Source of the DNA: Synechococcus sp. MU1642 | GTDB taxonomy: Bacteria; Cyanobacteriota; Cyanobacteriia; PCC-6307; Cyanobiaceae | Length of the DNA: 64,000 nt | Assembly: GCF_020514115.1 (NCBI RefSeq) | Contig: NZ_VTKZ01000008.1 | Location: 35,990 to 99,989, forward strand | Direction of reading: 5' to 3' | Shown: piece after piece, positions 49,121 through 57,900 of the stretch | How the letters are laid out: the number at the start of each line of letters is the position of its first letter | Position numbering within the stretch: position 1 is the first letter of the stretch | Translations under genes and position numbers: made by a program | The notes under the pieces: generated by a model | What the model was told of the DNA's origin: nothing | What the model saw: only the letters and a program-made list of their open reading frames with translations | Database searches by the model: none

Positions 49121-50257
49121 TCAGTAGCGAGGAATTACAGGATCCACCTGCTGCGACCAGGCATCAATTCCACCGGTCACATTCGTGGCCGCGATTCCCT
49201 GCTGACCCAACAGCTCAACGGCACGCGCAGAGCGCCCACCGAGCTTGCAATGCACCAAAAGACGCCGTCCCTCCGCCAAAGCGCGAACGCGATCGATCGC
49301 CTCTCCACTCTCCAGCGAGGCCAACGGAACCAAGTGACTTCCTTCAATCGAAGCCACCTCTGCCTCAGCAGGATTGCGCACATCGACAAGCGCAATCTCG
49401 TCTGGAGCGGAATCGAGTAGGGCCTTCAGTTCCGTGACAGTGATGGCTTCCATCTCCGATGACGCCGGACGGCAAAACTGGCGGTAGTCAATCAGGCTCT
49501 CAACCTTCGGTCGGTCTGGATCAACGCGGAGGGTGAGTTCCCGAAATCGCATCGCCAAGGCATCAACCACCAGAATTCGACCGTCCAGGCAGTCACCGAT
49601 GCCGGTGATCAGTTTGATCGCTTCGGTGGCCTGGAGCAAACCGATCAGCCCCGGCATCACACCCATCACACCAGCCTCCGAGCAGGATGGAACAGCGTCT
49701 GGCGGAGGTGGTTCCGGCAGCAGATCGCGGTAGTTGGGGCTCGTCGGCGTGCTGTTGAACACGCTGACCTGGCCGTCAAAGCGCTGCACGGAGCCATAGA
49801 CGAGGGGTTTCCCAAGCAACACACAGGCGTCGTTGATCAGATACCGGCTGGGAAAGTTGTCAGTGCCATCACAGACCAAGTCGTAGTCACCGATGAGGTC
49901 CAGGGCATTGCTCACAGTCAGCATGTGTTCATGCACCTCCACCTGGCAGTGGGGATTGAGATCGTGGATCCGCGCTGCGGCCGAGCGGGCTTTGGAACCA
50001 CCAACCCCGCTGGAGCTGTGGATTACCTGCCGCTGGAGATTGGAGAGCTCCACCACATCTCCATCCACGATTCCGATGCGACCCACACCTGCCGCGGCCA
50101 GGTAAAGCAGCAGAGGAGATCCCAGTCCCCCGCTGCCAACACAGAGCACAGAAGCAGACTTCAACCGGAGCTGACCGGCAGGACCAACCTCGGGAAGGAT
50201 CAGATGGCGGGCGTAGCGCCCCCGCTCATCAGCACTCAGCATCGGTTGGTCATGCAT
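49121..50257 (-). CDS. moeB: MoeB/ThiF-type E1-like enzyme with rhodanese domain
   Basis: A 378-residue protein. Residues ~5-250 are an adenylating E1-like domain: R-Y-A-R-H-L-I-L-P-E, V-G-S-G-G-L-G-S-P (ATP loop), N-L-Q-R-Q-V-I-H, D-G-T-D-N-F and S-C-S-E-A-G-V. Residues ~275-378 are a rhodanese domain with the active cysteine in V-H-C-K-L-G-G-R-S. Such proteins activate the C-terminal glycine of MoaD- or ThiS-like sulfur carriers and supply sulfur. The ATG at 50257 overlaps the end of the JAMM-protease gene by eight bases, so the two are coupled. One zinc-site C-x-x-C pair of MoeB is not evident. Confidence 0.92.
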   Translation of the reverse strand: MHDQPMLSADERGRYARHLILPEVGPAGQLRLKSASVLCVGSGGLGSPLLLYLAAAGVGRIGIVDGDVVELSNLQRQVIHSSSGVGGSKARSAAARIHDLNPHCQVEVHEHMLTVSNALDLIGDYDLVCDGTDNFPSRYLINDACVLLGKPLVYGSVQRFDGQVSVFNSTPTSPNYRDLLPEPPPPDAVPSCSEAGVMGVMPGLIGLLQATEAIKLITGIGDCLDGRILVVDALAMRFRELTLRVDPDRPKVESLIDYRQFCRPASSEMEAITVTELKALLDSAPDEIALVDVRNPAEAEVASIEGSHLVPLASLESGEAIDRVRALAEGRRLLVHCKLGGRSARAVELLGQQGIAATNVTGGIDAWSQQVDPVIPRY

Positions 50258-50768
50258 GGTTGTGAGTGTCCCAGAGCTGAATCGGGATTTCATCCACGCT
50301 GCGGTCACCATGCAGCCACCAGGCCCGCAGGCCATACGAGAAAGAGAGAATCAGCATCAGACTTTCAGCCTCCCCCCAGCGCCGATCGTGGGGCGAGGGA
50401 ACGGGCTCGGACGCCGGATGGGAGTGGGCCACACCAAGACAACGTTGATGGCGATCCCGGGCCCATCGCTGGGCGGCCAACTGCTCCCTCGGATCCACCA
50501 GAAACCTTCTGCGACGATCGTGGACAGGCCGCTGACCAAATGCTCCTCGTCCCCAGACATTGCAACAGGGCCAGATCGTGATCAGCCTCAAACAGCCTGA
50601 ATTCGTCCGTTCTCCCAGCAGCAATGCACAGCCTTCTTCGGGGTGAGGCGCCAACAACATGCGGCGCAAATCCGTGTGGCATCGGTAATCAATTTGCAGG
50701 ACGGATGGCGTAGACCGCGCCGCACCGATACGCTCAGCTGAAATTGTGAAGGATTTAGTCGTTCTCAT
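50250..50768 (-). CDS. JAMM/MPN-domain metalloprotease
   Basis: A prokaryotic JAB/MPN protease of up to 172 residues. The catalytic glutamate lies in H-P-E-E-G-C-A-L-L-L-G and the zinc motif is complete: H-S-H-P, then S-P-H-D six residues later. Such enzymes trim the C-terminus of ubiquitin-like sulfur carriers, exposing Gly-Gly for activation by the E1-like partner next door. The only ATG in frame at a suitable place (50768) overlaps the divergent CAAD start head to head; a CTG at 50697-50699 would give the typical L-x-I start, so the true start is uncertain. Confidence 0.82.
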   Translation of the reverse strand: MRTTKSFTISAERIGAARSTPSVLQIDYRCHTDLRRMLLAPHPEEGCALLLGERTNSGCLRLITIWPCCNVWGRGAFGQRPVHDRRRRFLVDPREQLAAQRWARDRHQRCLGVAHSHPASEPVPSPHDRRWGEAESLMLILSFSYGLRAWWLHGDRSVDEIPIQLWDTHNHA

Positions 50769-51153
50769 GAGTGACGCCCCCACTGAAGTAAAGGATGCCG
50801 CCACAACTGTGACGACACCCGTCGACGCTCCAACTCAGGACGACACCACCTCATTTGCTGAGCGCTACAGCGACGTTCTCGGCAAGGTGAACGAAACTCT
50901 CGATGGGGTCGACTGGAGTCAGATGGGCCGCATCGGCAAGATCGTCGGCATCTTTGCGGCCGTGATTATTGCTCAGATCCTGATCAAGGGAATCCTCGAC
51001 ACGATCAATCTGCTGCCAATCGTTCCGGGGCTGCTCGAACTGCTCGGCGTGGTGGTGGTAGGCCAATGGAGCTGGAAAAACTTGACCACGAGCGAAAAGC
51101 GCAATGCTCTGGTCCAGCGTGTTCAAACCCTCCGGAAGGAGTACCTGGGCTGA
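50767..51153 (+). CDS. CAAD-domain thylakoid membrane protein (CURT1-like)
   Basis: A 128-residue protein with an acidic, disordered N-terminus, then an amphipathic helix and two transmembrane helices near residues 60-105 (I-V-G-I-F-A-A-V-I-I-A and L-L-E-L-L-G-V-V-V-V-G) and a final amphipathic helix. The order and the W-S-W-K-N-L block fit the CAAD/CURT1 family, which bends thylakoid membranes and is also found appended to some aminoacyl-tRNA synthetases. ATG at 50767 gives M-S-D-A-P-T-E. It ends four bases from the convergent kinase gene. Confidence 0.85.
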   Translation: MSDAPTEVKDAATTVTTPVDAPTQDDTTSFAERYSDVLGKVNETLDGVDWSQMGRIGKIVGIFAAVIIAQILIKGILDTINLLPIVPGLLELLGVVVVGQWSWKNLTTSEKRNALVQRVQTLRKEYLG

Positions 51154-51156
51154 TGC

Positions 51157-52044
51157 TCAAAGCCGCCGAGCCAGTTCTCTGAGACTGGCTCGGCATTGGC
51201 TCACGTAACTCCCCCCAAACAAATTGGCGTGGTTGAGCAGGTGGTAGAGGTTGTAGATCTCCACTCGACCGTCAGCGCCTGAAGCCTCGGGTAGCACCTC
51301 CCGATATCCCGATCGGAAGTCTTCTCCGAAGCCCCCGAACAGCCGGGTCATGGCCAAATCAACTTCCCGATCAGCCCACCAGCTGGCGGGATCAAAAATG
51401 CTCCCCCGTCCATCGCTCAGACAGGCAGCATTCCCACCCCAGAGATCGCCGTGAACCAAGGCCGGACGCGGTTGATGCTCATTCAGATGATCTGCGAGGC
51501 GTAGCAACAAGGGATTGAGGTCCGTTGAAACCTGCTTCAACCCATTAAGGGCTTCCATTTGCGGGCGCAACCTGAGCTCCACGAAGATCGATCCCCAGTC
51601 ATCGCACCACCCCCCCGGTTGAGGTCCAGCGCCGATGAAGCCGTCACGATGCCAGCCGAAACGACCTGGGCTGGATGACATCGACGATTGATGCAGCAGT
51701 GCCAAACCCCGGCCGAGGGCCGTTTGGTCGCTGCCACCGCAATCCAACCAAGGCAACAGCAGCACAGCACCATGGGGCAGTGCTGCCAGAGCGATGGGCT
51801 GCGGCACAACCAGGAACGAGGCATCGGCTTGGGCATGCAAAGCCTCAAGGGCCTCCGCCTCCACCTCAAACAAGGGCAACGCGCTAGCGCCACCGCTTTT
51901 GGCAAACAACACCTGACCATCAAGCAGGTGCAGTTTCCAGGCCTGATGAATGCTTCCACCGCCGACGGGGGAGACATCCGTGATGACAGCCCCCGCCAAC
52001 GGGCCGTCTTCCGCGGTGAGATCCCGACGCAGTTCGCTATTCAT
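51157..52044 (-). CDS. Fructosamine kinase family protein
   Basis: A 295-residue kinase of the fructosamine/ketosamine-3-kinase family. Marks are V-G-G-G-S-I-H-Q-A-W near residue 28 (glycine loop), L-F-A-K-S-G-G (Lys), L-V-H-G-D-L-W-G-G-N near 215 (catalytic loop) and I-F-D-P-A-S-W-W-A-D-R-E-V-D near 235. It phosphorylates glycated proteins or amino acids so that the sugar leaves. The ATG at 52044 is chosen; the extension to 52155 is antisense to the crtD start. Confidence 0.92.
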   Translation of the reverse strand: MNSELRRDLTAEDGPLAGAVITDVSPVGGGSIHQAWKLHLLDGQVLFAKSGGASALPLFEVEAEALEALHAQADASFLVVPQPIALAALPHGAVLLLPWLDCGGSDQTALGRGLALLHQSSMSSSPGRFGWHRDGFIGAGPQPGGWCDDWGSIFVELRLRPQMEALNGLKQVSTDLNPLLLRLADHLNEHQPRPALVHGDLWGGNAACLSDGRGSIFDPASWWADREVDLAMTRLFGGFGEDFRSGYREVLPEASGADGRVEIYNLYHLLNHANLFGGSYVSQCRASLRELARRL

Positions 52045-52094
52045 CCTCAGCAAGCCCCCTGTCTTGCCAGCATGGCTCGATTCTTCTGAGCGTC

Positions 52095-53597
52095 GTGAGC
52101 GATTCCAGCGTGATCGTGGTGGGCGGTGGGATCGCTGGCTTAACCGCAGCGGCACTGCTTGCCCGCGATGGCGTCGACGTCACGCTGCTGGAAGCGCATC
52201 AACAACCGGGGGGATGTGCCGGAACGTTCCGGCGTGGTCCATGGGTGTTCGATGTTGGGGCGACCCAGGTCGCCGGGTTGGAGCCCGGTGGCAGTCATGC
52301 GCGACTGCTCAAGCATCTGGACATGCCTCTGCCCACGGCCGAGCTTCTGAACCCAGGTTGTGTGGTCGACCTGGGCGATGGCTCCCCTCCCATTTCGCTC
52401 TGGCATGACCCGGAAGCCTGGGCCGCCGAGCGTGAACGTCAATTTCCCGGCAGCCAACGCTTCTGGAGTCTTTGCCATCAGTTGCATTCCAGCAACTGGC
52501 AGTTCGCCAACCAGGACCCCGTGGTGACACCGCGCTCCCTCTGGGATCTCGGCACATTGCTGCGGGCCCTGCGTCCCGCAACGCTGGCATCGGGACTGTT
52601 CACAGGTCTGACCATCGCCGATCTGTTGCAGCTGTGTGGGTGCGGTGAAGATCAACGGCTGCGGCGCTTTCTCGACCTCCAGCTGAAGCTGTACTCCCAG
52701 GAGCCGGCCGATCGCACGGCGGCGCTGTACGGCGCAACCGTCCTGCAAATGGCCCAAGCACCTCTCGGGCTGTGGCATCTGGAGGGATCGATGCAGGTGC
52801 TGAGTAATCAGCTGGTGGCCGCCATTGAACGTGACGGCGGAACGGTGCTGATGAAGCATCGGGTCACCAAGCTGCAGCCCAGCTCATCCGGTTGGCAGGT
52901 GAATGTGAGGTCCGGCAAGGGCGCGGAACAACAACTCAGCAGCCGCGATGTGGTCTGCAGCCTGCCCCCCCAGTGCCTGCTGGAGCTGATCAAACCGGAT
53001 CAGCTGCCCAAGGGCTACCGCAAACGACTGCAGACCCTGCATGAACCGAGTGGTGCACTGGTGCTCTACGGAGCGGTGCAGCGTGATGCACTGCCGAATC
53101 CCTGCCCAGGTCATCTCCAGCGGGGCTGCGCATCCCCGGGATCCCTGTTCGTCTCTGTAAGCCGCGAGGGAGATGGCCGTGCGCCAAAGGGGCAGGCCAC
53201 CTTGATTGCCAGCGTGTTCACCCCAATAGGCGACTGGTGCCGCTTGCCGGAGCCGGAGTACCAACAGCACAAAACAGAGACGCTGAACCTGATCCAAGCC
53301 GAACTAAACCGCTGGCTGTCACTTGAAGACGACGCCTGGTTGCACGCTGAACTGGCAACACCACGGGGCTTCGCCGGCTGGACAGGCCGTCCCAATGGCA
53401 TGGTCGGAGGCCTTGGGCAGCATCCAAGCCGGTTCGGCCCCTTCGGCTTGGCAGGACGAACGCCCATGCCTGGTCTTTGGCTCTGCGGCGACAGCATCCA
53501 TCCGGGAGAAGGCACAGCAGGGGTGAGCCTTTCAGCCCTGAATGCTTGCCGTCAGCTCAGGGCGGAACGGGGACAACCCCTCAGCTTTCAGAGCTGA
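52095..53597 (+). CDS. crtD: C-3',4' desaturase CrtD
   Basis: A 500-residue FAD-dependent carotenoid oxidoreductase. The dinucleotide fold V-V-G-G-G-I-A-G-L-T is at residues 8-17, followed by P-G-G-C-A-G-T-F and the family mark V-G-A-T-Q-V-A-G-L-E-P-G-G, and a C-terminal L-C-G-D-S-I-H-P-G-E-G-T-A-G-V. These fit the CrtD branch (myxoxanthophyll-type synthesis in other cyanobacteria); a related isomerase, CrtH, is the alternative. Start is a GTG at 52095. Its end overlaps the convergent tyrA by 17 bases. Confidence 0.82.
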   Translation: MSDSSVIVVGGGIAGLTAAALLARDGVDVTLLEAHQQPGGCAGTFRRGPWVFDVGATQVAGLEPGGSHARLLKHLDMPLPTAELLNPGCVVDLGDGSPPISLWHDPEAWAAERERQFPGSQRFWSLCHQLHSSNWQFANQDPVVTPRSLWDLGTLLRALRPATLASGLFTGLTIADLLQLCGCGEDQRLRRFLDLQLKLYSQEPADRTAALYGATVLQMAQAPLGLWHLEGSMQVLSNQLVAAIERDGGTVLMKHRVTKLQPSSSGWQVNVRSGKGAEQQLSSRDVVCSLPPQCLLELIKPDQLPKGYRKRLQTLHEPSGALVLYGAVQRDALPNPCPGHLQRGCASPGSLFVSVSREGDGRAPKGQATLIASVFTPIGDWCRLPEPEYQQHKTETLNLIQAELNRWLSLEDDAWLHAELATPRGFAGWTGRPNGMVGGLGQHPSRFGPFGLAGRTPMPGLWLCGDSIHPGEGTAGVSLSALNACRQLRAERGQPLSFQS

Positions 53598-54462
53598 CCT
53601 CCCCCGGTGCCCTCAAAAAATCCGGGCGCAGGGTCTGCGTTCGGCGCAGTTCCAACTCGAGCTGAGACCAGTTTTGCTGGAGAACAGCATCTTCAAGCTG
53701 CTCCAGGCTCCAGCGGTAGGCCGCCAAGCCGCGCAACACCGCCTCCCGGTTGGTGGAGGCCATCGCCACCCCCAGCTGGGGGTTCCCTCCACCCACTCGA
53801 CTGGTGTCGGCAAAGCCACTGGACGCCAACACCATGGCTAGCTGCCGGATCTCCGGATCCCGTTCATCTCCAACCGCCCGCAGCAGTGCAGCACTCACCA
53901 ACACCGGCATGTGGGAAATCAGAGCAACCGCCTGGTCGTGCTGGGAGGCGGTGGACATCAGCCAATGACCGCCCACGCTGACGGCCAGATCACGAACCTG
54001 GGCCAGGGCAGCGGAGTCTGTTTCTTGATCAGGAGTTGCGATCCAAGGGCGGCCGCGGAACAGATCCGTCACCCCAGCCTCAACGCCCGCCTCAGCTGTG
54101 CCTGCCATGGGGTGACTGGCTACAAAGCGGGGATGCCGCTGGCGCCAAGCCTCCAACACAGGCTGTTTGACCGAACCGACATCGGTGACCACAGCTGCTT
54201 CAGGTAGGGCGGCAACGAGCTCATCCGGTGGGTTCAATAGCAAGGGAATTGGCAACGCCAGGATCACCAGATCGCAATCCGAGAGGCTGGTGGGATCGGT
54301 CGACACCGCTCCCACCAGCCCTCGGGCCATGGCGCGATCCGCCGTGGCCTGACGATGCACGAGGCCCTGCACAGTCCAGCCCCGTGCCTGGAGATCCAAA
54401 CCAAGGGATCCCCCAATCAATCCAAGGCCAACGATCCCCACACGTCCCGGTTGCACCGCCAT
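53581..54462 (-). CDS. tyrA: Prephenate/arogenate dehydrogenase TyrA
   Basis: A 293-residue dehydrogenase of tyrosine synthesis. The NADP-binding loop G-L-G-L-I-G-G-S-L-G is near residue 10; V-T-D-V-G-S-V-K near 93, S-H-P-M-A-G-T near 115 and S-H-M-P-V-L-V-S near 195 are conserved. Cyanobacterial members prefer arogenate and NADP+. The ATG at 54462 is chosen; the frame continues to 54507 but adds no family sequence. Confidence 0.92.
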   Translation of the reverse strand: MAVQPGRVGIVGLGLIGGSLGLDLQARGWTVQGLVHRQATADRAMARGLVGAVSTDPTSLSDCDLVILALPIPLLLNPPDELVAALPEAAVVTDVGSVKQPVLEAWRQRHPRFVASHPMAGTAEAGVEAGVTDLFRGRPWIATPDQETDSAALAQVRDLAVSVGGHWLMSTASQHDQAVALISHMPVLVSAALLRAVGDERDPEIRQLAMVLASSGFADTSRVGGGNPQLGVAMASTNREAVLRGLAAYRWSLEQLEDAVLQQNWSQLELELRRTQTLRPDFLRAPGEVSSES

Positions 54463-54545
54463 CCCTCCCGCAGGGTCGTGAAGCCATGTTGATGGATGGA
54501 TTGCCATGAACCAATCGACGGGGGGACCCTGCTTAGGGTTTGAGA

Positions 54546-55991
54546 ATGTTGGAAGCCCAGGCCCACCATCAGATCAAAACCCTGCTTCGTCAGGAGGAAT
54601 CGGACTGGCCCCACCACCTGACCCTGAGCAGGCTGGTGGCAAGAAGCCTGAGGCGTCGCGATACGACGCTCGTTCAGCTCCCCCCCAGCAGCAGCGAACG
54701 ATGGTGGCTCGGTCTGCTGGTGCCGCTGTGCCTGGCTCCCGAAGCAGGAGCGCTGGTGCTGACGGCCCCTCAGCGCCGGCGCCTGCTGCAGCTGGAATTG
54801 CCCCGTCTCCGCAACCAGGGTCTGAGGCTTCCCTGCTGGCAGGGGCCAAAGCCTCCGGAGGGTCCACAGCTCTGGCTGATGGATGTTGGCGAGCTGATTC
54901 AGGCCCATCGGGACGGGCACTTGGGCCAACGGCAACTGCTGATCCCCGAGATGGATCAATTGAGCCGGAGGATGCGCAACGCTCTCAGCTTGGAGATCGA
55001 GCATCAGCACTGGGATGAGCTACGCCAGGCCTGTCCCCAGGCTGAATCCGGATTGCTAGAGCTGCATGACCGCATGAGCCGGCAGCTGTTCGCTGATGCC
55101 ACGAGGCCCGGTGGCGCTTTGCGACTCGAAGGCTCAGCGGGGCAGGCCCTGCGTGACCTGCTTCAGCTGTTGCCAGCCAGCCCTGAGCCATGGAACACCC
55201 TCCGCAGCATCAACCCGGCGGAGTGGGGTCAATGGGCTGAACTGGATCACCGGCTGCTCCAGTGGTGCTGGAAGCTGGCCCCCCTCGAACCACTCCAACT
55301 GCTGAGGGGGGTGCTGCTGGATCACCCCTGCCTGATGTTCAGCAGCAATGGAGACGACGCCAGGCTGGATCTGGAATTCGAACAGGCCGGAATAGTCCCT
55401 GACGTGCGGGCAACACTGCGTGAACGGGAGCTGAATGAACCGCTCCCCCTCTATGCCCCGCGTCGCCAACCGCTGCCGAACACACGGATCTACGCCCAAC
55501 ATCTCCTGGAGGAGAGCAGACGGCTAATCCTTGGCCAGGCGGGGCTCACCATCGTTTTGATCAATGACGACCAGCTGCGTCGGCAGCTGACCAGCTCCCT
55601 GGCTGCGGAATTCGGACGCCGTGTAGTGCAGGAGTCGACAGCACCCGAAAGCAATGGCGTGGTGACCTGCAGCTGGGACTGGTGGCTGGAGCATCAGGAG
55701 CAGCTGCCGACCCCAGCACAGCTAATTATCGGCATGCTCCCCATCGCCAGCCTGGACAATCCGCTCACCTCGGCTCGGGTGGAACGGTTGAAGCAGCAGG
55801 GAGATGACTGGTTCCGCACCCTTCTGCTGCCGGAAGCCCTGAGCCTGATCCCTGCCGCCATTGCACCGCTGCGCCGCAGTGGTGGTCGCCTGGCCATCCT
55901 CGATGGCCGCCTCCGAGGGCGCAGCTGGGGTGATCAGGTGCTGCATCGACTGGAACCTTGGATTCCATTGCAGCGACTGCTGCCGGAGTGA
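54546..55991 (+). CDS. DinG-like helicase relative lacking the ATP site
   Basis: A 481-residue protein whose C-terminal ~80 residues resemble the end of DinG/XPD-type helicases: D-D-W-F-R-T-L-L-L-P-E-A, A-P-L-R-R-S-G-G-R-L-A-I-L-D-G-R. In that family this region contains motif VI with a conserved arginine. The Walker A position near residue 46 reads V-Q-L-P-P-S-S-S-E-R, without G-K-T, and no D-E-A-H box or Fe-S cysteines are found. It is therefore either a non-hydrolysing relative or a very diverged enzyme. Picocyanobacterial homologues are often annotated as helicase. ATG at 54546, or TTG at 54540. Confidence 0.65.
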   Translation: MLEAQAHHQIKTLLRQEESDWPHHLTLSRLVARSLRRRDTTLVQLPPSSSERWWLGLLVPLCLAPEAGALVLTAPQRRRLLQLELPRLRNQGLRLPCWQGPKPPEGPQLWLMDVGELIQAHRDGHLGQRQLLIPEMDQLSRRMRNALSLEIEHQHWDELRQACPQAESGLLELHDRMSRQLFADATRPGGALRLEGSAGQALRDLLQLLPASPEPWNTLRSINPAEWGQWAELDHRLLQWCWKLAPLEPLQLLRGVLLDHPCLMFSSNGDDARLDLEFEQAGIVPDVRATLRERELNEPLPLYAPRRQPLPNTRIYAQHLLEESRRLILGQAGLTIVLINDDQLRRQLTSSLAAEFGRRVVQESTAPESNGVVTCSWDWWLEHQEQLPTPAQLIIGMLPIASLDNPLTSARVERLKQQGDDWFRTLLLPEALSLIPAAIAPLRRSGGRLAILDGRLRGRSWGDQVLHRLEPWIPLQRLLPE

Positions 55992-56026
55992 ACAACGCCT
56001 AACCTCCCTTCAACGTTCAGAAGTGC

Positions 56027-56275
56027 ATGGGAGAAGCACGCCGCCGGGCTGCCCAGGGCTTATCCCCCCGTCAGCCCAAGGCCAGCACCAAATCTGTGGA
56101 CACCTCCCCACGCGTGGTGTCTTGGCTTCCGCTGACCCGCAACCAAACGCAGCAGTTCATGGCGGTGACCACCCGCGGCGCCTGGATCGGCATTGGAGGG
56201 ATGGTGGTGCTCTGGATCACGGTGCGCTTCATCGGCCCAGCGGCCGGTTGGTGGACACTTGCGGACACCCCCTGA
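56027..56275 (+). CDS. DUF2839 membrane protein
   Basis: An 82-residue protein with the cyanobacterial DUF2839 pattern: M-G-E-A-R-R-R at the start, P-R-V-V-S-W-L-P-L-T near residue 28, then G-A-W-I-G-I-G and the single transmembrane helix M-V-V-L-W-I-T-V-R-F-I-G-P-A-A-G-W-W. Function is unknown. It has its own spacing of 35 bases after the DinG-like gene and could share its transcript. Confidence 0.85.
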   Translation: MGEARRRAAQGLSPRQPKASTKSVDTSPRVVSWLPLTRNQTQQFMAVTTRGAWIGIGGMVVLWITVRFIGPAAGWWTLADTP

Positions 56276-56345
56276 GCAATCAGCTCAACCCAACCAACGA
56301 AAACAAAAGAAAACCTTTAGGCTGTGTCTCAATGGAGACTCAGTC

Positions 56346-56690
56346 ATGTTTCCGCGCTTAGCCGAGCACTACAGATCTGTCGTTGAAGACCTGGTGATGA
56401 GCCTGCAGGCCCTCGCCAGCAGCCTTCAAAGCGCCGGTTTAACAGCCACCTGTTACTCCTGTGGCGACGGTCGCGATGGCCATGGGGCCTCGTTTGTGGC
56501 AGACATCGGCGATGGCCACATGGTGCGCTTTCTTGTCTCCGACTTTGGCATCAGCTGGGTGGAGTCCCGCAACGGCCGAGAACTGGTGAAGCTGGAAGGG
56601 GCTGAAGCCATCCAGGAACTGCAGCGGATGGCAGATCTGGCCCAAGAGGGCCAAGTCCGCACCATGCAGCCCTTGACCCAAGCTGCCTGA
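56346..56690 (+). CDS. Small conserved hypothetical protein
   Basis: A 114-residue protein: an N-terminal helical segment (V-V-E-D-L-V-M-S-L-Q-A-L-A-S-S-L), then a strand-rich part with C-Y-S-C-G-D-G-R-D-G-H-G, H-M-V-R-F-L-V-S-D-F-G-I-S-W-V. The C-x-x-C may bind a metal. No family is recognised. The start is the ATG at 56346. Its last codons form one arm of the palindrome shared with recA. Confidence 0.7.
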   Translation: MFPRLAEHYRSVVEDLVMSLQALASSLQSAGLTATCYSCGDGRDGHGASFVADIGDGHMVRFLVSDFGISWVESRNGRELVKLEGAEAIQELQRMADLAQEGQVRTMQPLTQAA

Positions 56691-56702
56691 TATCAGGCAG
56701 CT
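56681..56702. terminator. Palindrome spanning two convergent stop codons
   Basis: A perfect 22-base palindrome (arms AGCTGCCTGAT at 56681-56691 and its complement) is built from the last codons of the 56346-56690 gene and of recA: both end GCT GCC TGA and lie two bases apart on opposite strands. It can form a bidirectional hairpin; no T-run follows closely. Confidence 0.6.
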
Positions 56703-57814
56703 TCTGAAGCCTTCGCCGGAGCCGACTTATCGGCAGCAGCCGTTTTTGCAGCGGCGGCGAGAGGTCGCATCGAATTCGCCTTCACCTCAGATCCTTCGGT
56801 CAGTTTCTGACGCACCAGTGTTTCGATGGTGGCCGTTGCGTCAGGGTTCTCCTCCATCCAAGCGATGGTGTTGTCGCGACCCTGACCGATGTTGTCGCCC
56901 TCATAGCTGTACCAAGCGCCCTTGCGAACAACAACGCCCGTCTCCTCAGCGAGATCAAGCAGACAACCCAAGGTGCTGATTCCGCGGCCAAAGAGAATGT
57001 CGAATTCGGCAATGCGGAAGGGTGGCGCCACCTTGTTTTTCGCCACTTTCACCTTCGCCCTGATACCAAATTCCTCGGTTCCCTTCTTGAGCGTCTGAAT
57101 TCGACGGATGTCGAGGCGAACCGAGGCATAGAACTTGAGCGCGTTGCCTCCAGTGGTGGTCTCTGGGTTGCCGTAGGTGACACCAATCTTGAGACGCAAC
57201 TGGTTGAGGAAGATGACGGTGCAACCCGACTTGCCGATGTTGCCTGTGATCTTCCGCATCGCCTGACTCATCAGACGCGCCTGGGCGCCAACCGCCAGGT
57301 CTCCCATCTCACCTTCGATCTCAGCACGGGGGGTGAGGGCAGCCACCGAGTCGACGACGACGAGGTCAACCGCCGCGGATCGCACCAACTGGTCAACAAT
57401 CTCCAGCGCCATCTCACCGGTGTCGGGCTGGGACACCAGCAGGTTCTCGACATCAACGCCCAGAGATGCGGCATAGACGGGATCCAGGGCATGCTCCGCA
57501 TCCACAAAGGCCGCAACACCGCCACGCTTTTGCACTTCAGCAATCGCGTGCAGGGTGAGCGTGGTTTTACCGGAACTTTCCGGGCCATAAATCTCCACCA
57601 CACGACCCTTCGGGTAACCACCACCCAAAGCGAGATCGAGGGTCAGCGCACCGGTGGAAATCGTCTCCACCCGCATGCGGGAGGCATCCCCCAGCCGCAT
57701 GATCGATCCCTTGCCGAAGTTGCGTTCGATCTGACCCAAAACCAGATTTAGCGCCTTGTCCCTCTCGCCGGAGGAACGGGGATCAGAAGCGCCGGATTTC
57801 ATATCTGCAGGCAT
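56693..57814 (-). CDS. recA: Recombinase RecA
   Basis: A 373-residue recombinase: G-P-E-S-S-G-K-T-T (Walker A) near residue 78, [19 protein letters not shown] (Walker B), L-N-Q-L-R-L-K-I-G (loop L2 region) and an alanine-rich C-terminal tail in place of the acidic tail of E. coli. It performs strand exchange and stimulates LexA cleavage. A LexA box lies 65 bases upstream, so SOS control is likely. Confidence 0.97.
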   Translation of the reverse strand: MPADMKSGASDPRSSGERDKALNLVLGQIERNFGKGSIMRLGDASRMRVETISTGALTLDLALGGGYPKGRVVEIYGPESSGKTTLTLHAIAEVQKRGGVAAFVDAEHALDPVYAASLGVDVENLLVSQPDTGEMALEIVDQLVRSAAVDLVVVDSVAALTPRAEIEGEMGDLAVGAQARLMSQAMRKITGNIGKSGCTVIFLNQLRLKIGVTYGNPETTTGGNALKFYASVRLDIRRIQTLKKGTEEFGIRAKVKVAKNKVAPPFRIAEFDILFGRGISTLGCLLDLAEETGVVVRKGAWYSYEGDNIGQGRDNTIAWMEENPDATATIETLVRQKLTEGSEVKANSMRPLAAAAKTAAADKSAPAKASEAA

Positions 57815-57878
57815 GAGAAGGACCTGAAACTAAGGAACGAGAGATCCAATGCCACAGAAGCGCCGAATCGTCTCAGGT

Positions 57879-57892
57879 AGTACAAGCGTACC
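57879..57892 (-). promoter_or_regulatory. LexA (SOS) box upstream of recA
   Basis: On the minus strand the 14 bases read GGTACGCTTGTACT, matching the cyanobacterial LexA consensus as I recall it (RGTACNNNDGTWCB) at every defined position. It lies 65 bases before the recA start. Confidence 0.75.
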
Positions 57893-57900
57893 CTAGCGAA

